38,716 nucleotides of DNA from Deinococci bacterium (GTDB lineage Bacteria; Deinococcota; Deinococci; Deinococcales; Trueperaceae): contig JASBRS010000062.1 in assembly GCA_030149325.1 (NCBI GenBank), forward strand, positions 1 through 38,716. Reading direction: 5' to 3'. Positions 36,490-38,716 of this stretch are shown here, in pieces. The translations under genes were made by a program, and so were the position numbers. Numbering within the stretch: position 1 is the stretch's first letter; each line of letters begins with the position of its first letter. The notes below the pieces were generated by a model that saw only the letters and a list, made by a program, of their open reading frames with translations, searched no databases and had not been told where the DNA came from.

Positions 36490-36675
36490 TCACCAGCTGG
36501 CCTTGACGACGCCCGGCAGGTAGCCCTTGTGGGCCATCTCGCGGACGCAGATCCGGCACAGCCCGAAGTCACGCAGGTAGGCACGCGAACGGCCGCAGCG
36601 GCTGCAGCGGTTCACATGACGGCTGACGTACTTCGGATTGCGAGCGGACTTGGCGATCTGAGCCTTGGTTGCCAC
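36490..36675 (-). CDS. rpsN: 30S ribosomal protein S14, zinc-binding type Z
   Basis: 61 residues, the short zinc-binding form. It reads [20 protein letters not shown] and contains [20 protein letters not shown], with both CxxC pairs (two zinc ligands each), then [17 protein letters not shown]. It lies 9 bp after rplE. Confidence 0.97.
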   Translation of the reverse strand: MATKAQIAKSARNPKYVSRHVNRCSRCGRSRAYLRDFGLCRICVREMAHKGYLPGVVKASW

Positions 36676-36684
36676 GTGTCCTCC

Positions 36685-37233
36685 CTACTTCCTGAACGGC
36701 ATGCCGAGGGATTCGAGCAGGCTGCGGGCCTCCTCGTCCGTCGGGGCCGTGGTGACGATGGTGATATCCATGCCACGGGTGGCGTCGACCTGGTCGTAGC
36801 TGATCTCGGGGAACACCAGCTGCTCCTTCACGCCCAGGCTGTAGTTGCCGCGGCCGTCGAAGCTGTTGGCGCTGATCCCACGGAAGTCGCGCACGCGCGG
36901 CAGGGCCACGTTGATGAGCTTGTCGAGGAACGCCCACATGCGCACGCCGCGGAGCGTCACCTTGAGGCCCACCGACATGCCGGCGCGCACCTTGAAGTTC
37001 GACACCGACTTCTTGGCCTTGGTGATGACCGGCCGCTGGAGCGCGATCTGGCTGAGCTCCTTGGCCGCGCGCTCGAGCACCTTCGAGTCCTCGCGCGCCT
37101 CGCCCAGGCCCATGTTGATCACGATCTTCTCGACCCGCGGGATCGCCATGGGGTTGGCGTAGCCGTGGCGCTCGACGAGCTGCGGCTTGATGTCCTCGTA
37201 ACGCTGCTTGATGGGTAGATTCACGGTCTCCAT
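36685..37233 (-). CDS. rplE: 50S ribosomal protein L5
   Basis: 182-residue 5S-rRNA-binding protein of the central protuberance. Conserved segments are [60 protein letters not shown] and [23 protein letters not shown] 37233 gives [20 protein letters not shown]; the frame is open for another 21 codons upstream, overlapping rplX, with unrelated sequence. It starts 7 bp after the rplX stop. Confidence 0.96.
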   Translation of the reverse strand: METVNLPIKQRYEDIKPQLVERHGYANPMAIPRVEKIVINMGLGEAREDSKVLERAAKELSQIALQRPVITKAKKSVSNFKVRAGMSVGLKVTLRGVRMWAFLDKLINVALPRVRDFRGISANSFDGRGNYSLGVKEQLVFPEISYDQVDATRGMDITIVTTAPTDEEARSLLESLGMPFRK

Positions 37234-37240
37234 GCTGTTC

Positions 37241-37570
37241 CTACTCGTCCAACCTGGCGCCGGACTTGCGCGCGACGCGGTACTTGTTCCCCGCATCGTC
37301 GACCTCGAAGCCCACGCGCGTCAGCTCGCCGGACTGCGGGTCGAGGAGCTGCACGTTGCTCAGGTGGATGGGCGCCTCCTGCTCGAGGAAGCCCCCGCGG
37401 GGGTTGTCCTGGGTGGGGCGCTGCGCCTTCTTGATGACGTTGACGTTCTTGACCAGGATGCGACTGGAGTCGCGGAACACGGTGAGCACCTCGCCCTCGG
37501 CGCCCTTGTGCTTGCCCGCGATGACGCGGACCTGGTCCCCCTTGCGGATGCGGATCTTCGGCCTGGACAT
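37241..37570 (-). CDS. rplX: 50S ribosomal protein L24
   Basis: 109 residues. The KOW motif is [20 protein letters not shown] (about 8-27), then [20 protein letters not shown] and the [19 protein letters not shown] end. L24 is an early 50S assembly initiator near the exit tunnel. It lies 1 bp after the rplN stop. Confidence 0.96.
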   Translation of the reverse strand: MSRPKIRIRKGDQVRVIAGKHKGAEGEVLTVFRDSSRILVKNVNVIKKAQRPTQDNPRGGFLEQEAPIHLSNVQLLDPQSGELTRVGFEVDDAGNKYRVARKSGARLDE

Positions 37571-37571
37571 G

Positions 37572-37940
37572 CTAGAGCACCTCCGGCGCGAGCGACACGA
37601 TGCGCATGAAGCGCTTCTCGCGGAGCTCCCGCGCCACGGGCCCGAACACGCGCGTACCGCGCGGCTCGTTCTGGTTGTTGATGATCACGGCGGCGTTGCT
37701 GTCGAAGCGGATGGAGGAGCCGTCCTTGCGGTTGATCTCCTTCTTGGTCCGCACGATGACGGCCTTCACCACATCGCCCTTCTTGATCTGGGCGTGCGGG
37801 ATGGCGTCTTTGACCGCTGCCACGACCACGTCGCCGACGGAGCCGACGAACTGCTGACCCGTCCCCAGCACACGGATGCACTGGATGCGGCGGGCGCCGG
37901 AGTTATCGGCCACGTCGAGGAAGGTCTCCTGCTGGATCAT
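37572..37940 (-). CDS. rplN: 50S ribosomal protein L14
   Basis: 122 residues. It begins [20 protein letters not shown], then [20 protein letters not shown] and [20 protein letters not shown], and ends [10 protein letters not shown]. It contacts 16S rRNA across the subunit interface. It lies 18 bp after rpsQ. Confidence 0.97.
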   Translation of the reverse strand: MIQQETFLDVADNSGARRIQCIRVLGTGQQFVGSVGDVVVAAVKDAIPHAQIKKGDVVKAVIVRTKKEINRKDGSSIRFDSNAAVIINNQNEPRGTRVFGPVARELREKRFMRIVSLAPEVL

Positions 37941-37958
37941 GACGGAACGCTCCTGCCC

Positions 37959-38204
37959 CTAGCCGCGGGCCTTCTCGAGCAGGCGCGTCACCACGAAGCG
38001 CTTGCGTCGGCTGATCGGGCGGCTGGAGGTGATCTCCACCAGGTCGCCCACCTTGTACTCGTTCTGCTCGTCGTGCGCCAGGTAGCGCTTCGACAACGTG
38101 ACGACCTTGCCGTAGAGCGGGTGCTTGAGCCGCCGCTCCACGTTCACCGTCACCGTCTTGTCGGCGCTGTCGCTCACGACGCGTCCCTGCATGGCTCTCT
38201 TCAT
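37959..38204 (-). CDS. rpsQ: 30S ribosomal protein S17
   Basis: 81 residues. It begins [20 protein letters not shown], then [20 protein letters not shown] and the [20 protein letters not shown] block, ending [14 protein letters not shown]. The ATG overlaps the rpmC stop by 4 nt. Confidence 0.96.
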   Translation of the reverse strand: MKRAMQGRVVSDSADKTVTVNVERRLKHPLYGKVVTLSKRYLAHDEQNEYKVGDLVEITSSRPISRRKRFVVTRLLEKARG

Positions 38205-38401
38205 CGCGTCTTCTCCTCGGCCTTCTCGCCGGCAACGGTCATGAGTCGAGCGATCTCACGCTTCGCCGTGCGGATGCGCCTGGGGTTCGAGGCGTGGCCG
38301 ACGGCGGCCTGGATCCGCAGGTCGAGCAGCTCCTGACGGAGCTTGTCCACCTCGAGGTGGATCTCGTCCAGCGTCAGGTTGCGGATCTCATTGGGCTTCA
38401 T
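38201..38401 (-). CDS. rpmC: 50S ribosomal protein L29
   Basis: 66 residues. It begins [20 protein letters not shown] and has [40 protein letters not shown], the two-helix L29 pattern. It overlaps rplP by 14 nt and rpsQ by 4 nt. Confidence 0.96.
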   Translation of the reverse strand: MKPNEIRNLTLDEIHLEVDKLRQELLDLRIQAAVGHASNPRRIRTAKREIARLMTVAGEKAEEKTR

Positions 38402-38716
38402 CGTAGATCTCCCGTTGGACCATCTTGACCTTGATGGGGAGCTTGTGGCTGGCCAGGCGGAAGGCCTCCTTGGCCTGCTCCTCGGTGACGTTGGCGACCT
38501 CGAACAGCACCCGGCCCGGCTTGACCACCGAGACCCAGTACTCCACGGCGCCCTTGCCCTTCCCCATGCGGACTTCCTGGGGCTTCTTGGTGACGGGCTT
38601 GTCCGGGAAGATGCGGATGTAGATCTTGCCGCCGCGCTTGAAGTAGCGGCTCATGGTCACGCGGCACGCCTCGATCTGGTTCGACTTGATCCAGGCCGGC
38701 TCCATCGCCACCAGGG
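38388..38716 (-). CDS. rplP: 50S ribosomal protein L16 (5' end beyond window)
   Basis: The frame runs off the window end; the C-terminal 108 residues are visible. They include [60 protein letters not shown] and [20 protein letters not shown], all typical of L16, which organises the A-site region of the 50S subunit. The Met near 38711 is internal, not the start. The missing N-terminus should be preceded by rpsC. Confidence 0.95.
   Translation of the reverse strand, partial: LVAMEPAWIKSNQIEACRVTMSRYFKRGGKIYIRIFPDKPVTKKPQEVRMGKGKGAVEYWVSVVKPGRVLFEVANVTEEQAKEAFRLASHKLPIKVKMVQREIYDEAQ

Overview
The window is one continuous, gene-dense stretch of bacterial chromosome of very high G+C (about 70% by eye). 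It contains no mobile element, CRISPR array, tRNA or rRNA. The organism is most likely a member of Deinococcota (Deinococcus-Thermus), possibly a Truepera-like lineage. Four things point there: a pilM-N-O-(pilW-like)-pilQ cluster running into aroC-aroK-aroB-aroQ; a minor-pilin block in the Thermus order pilA1-pilA2-pilA3-comZ; a Thermus-like alpha C-terminal domain; and many start codons that sit only 5-8 nt after a -10 box, i.e. leaderless mRNAs, which are common in Deinococcus. Rank below phylum is a guess.

Layout. 1-3260 (minus): an operon of a PlsY-like acyltransferase fused to an acyl-ACP-reductase-like domain, prmA, rsmE, and the first 16 codons of an exported protein. 3386-6731 (plus): dnaB, then ftsH from its own promoter. 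6750-11861 (plus): type IV pilus inner-membrane platform and secretin genes, with a candidate operator upstream and a 17-bp terminator hairpin downstream. 11987-15200 (plus): four shikimate-pathway genes. 15279-18985 (plus): four minor pilins ending in a large ComZ/PilX-like protein. 19070-21596 (minus): scpB and a second, smaller set of four minor pilins. 21673-25096 (minus): lepA, a short-loop histidine kinase and a NarL-type response regulator, translationally coupled. 25153-26814 (minus): a TilS-TadA fusion, divergent from deoB (26873-28030, plus). 28096-38716 (minus): a fused S10 (distal part)-spc-alpha ribosomal operon from rplP (cut by the window end) to rplQ, with secY, adk, map, infA and rpoA inside.

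How the parts fit together. The pilMNO/PilW-like/PilQ proteins build the envelope-spanning pilus and DNA-uptake machine, and the minor pilins would prime and cap its fibre. The response regulator gene lies just upstream of the second pilin operon on the same strand, so a regulatory link is possible but unproven. TilS and TadA both modify tRNA wobble position 34; PrmA and RsmE both methylate ribosome components; LepA acts on the ribosome. Most of the window is therefore translation machinery plus pilus biogenesis.

The most unusual items are the PlsY/acyl-ACP-reductase fusion (a possible enzyme for the alkylamine lipids of this phylum), the nine leaderless-type promoters, the duplicated minor-pilin operons, the TilS-TadA fusion with its repeat-encoded linker, the LepA-coupled two-component system, and paired 20-bp-phased repeats ahead of pilM.
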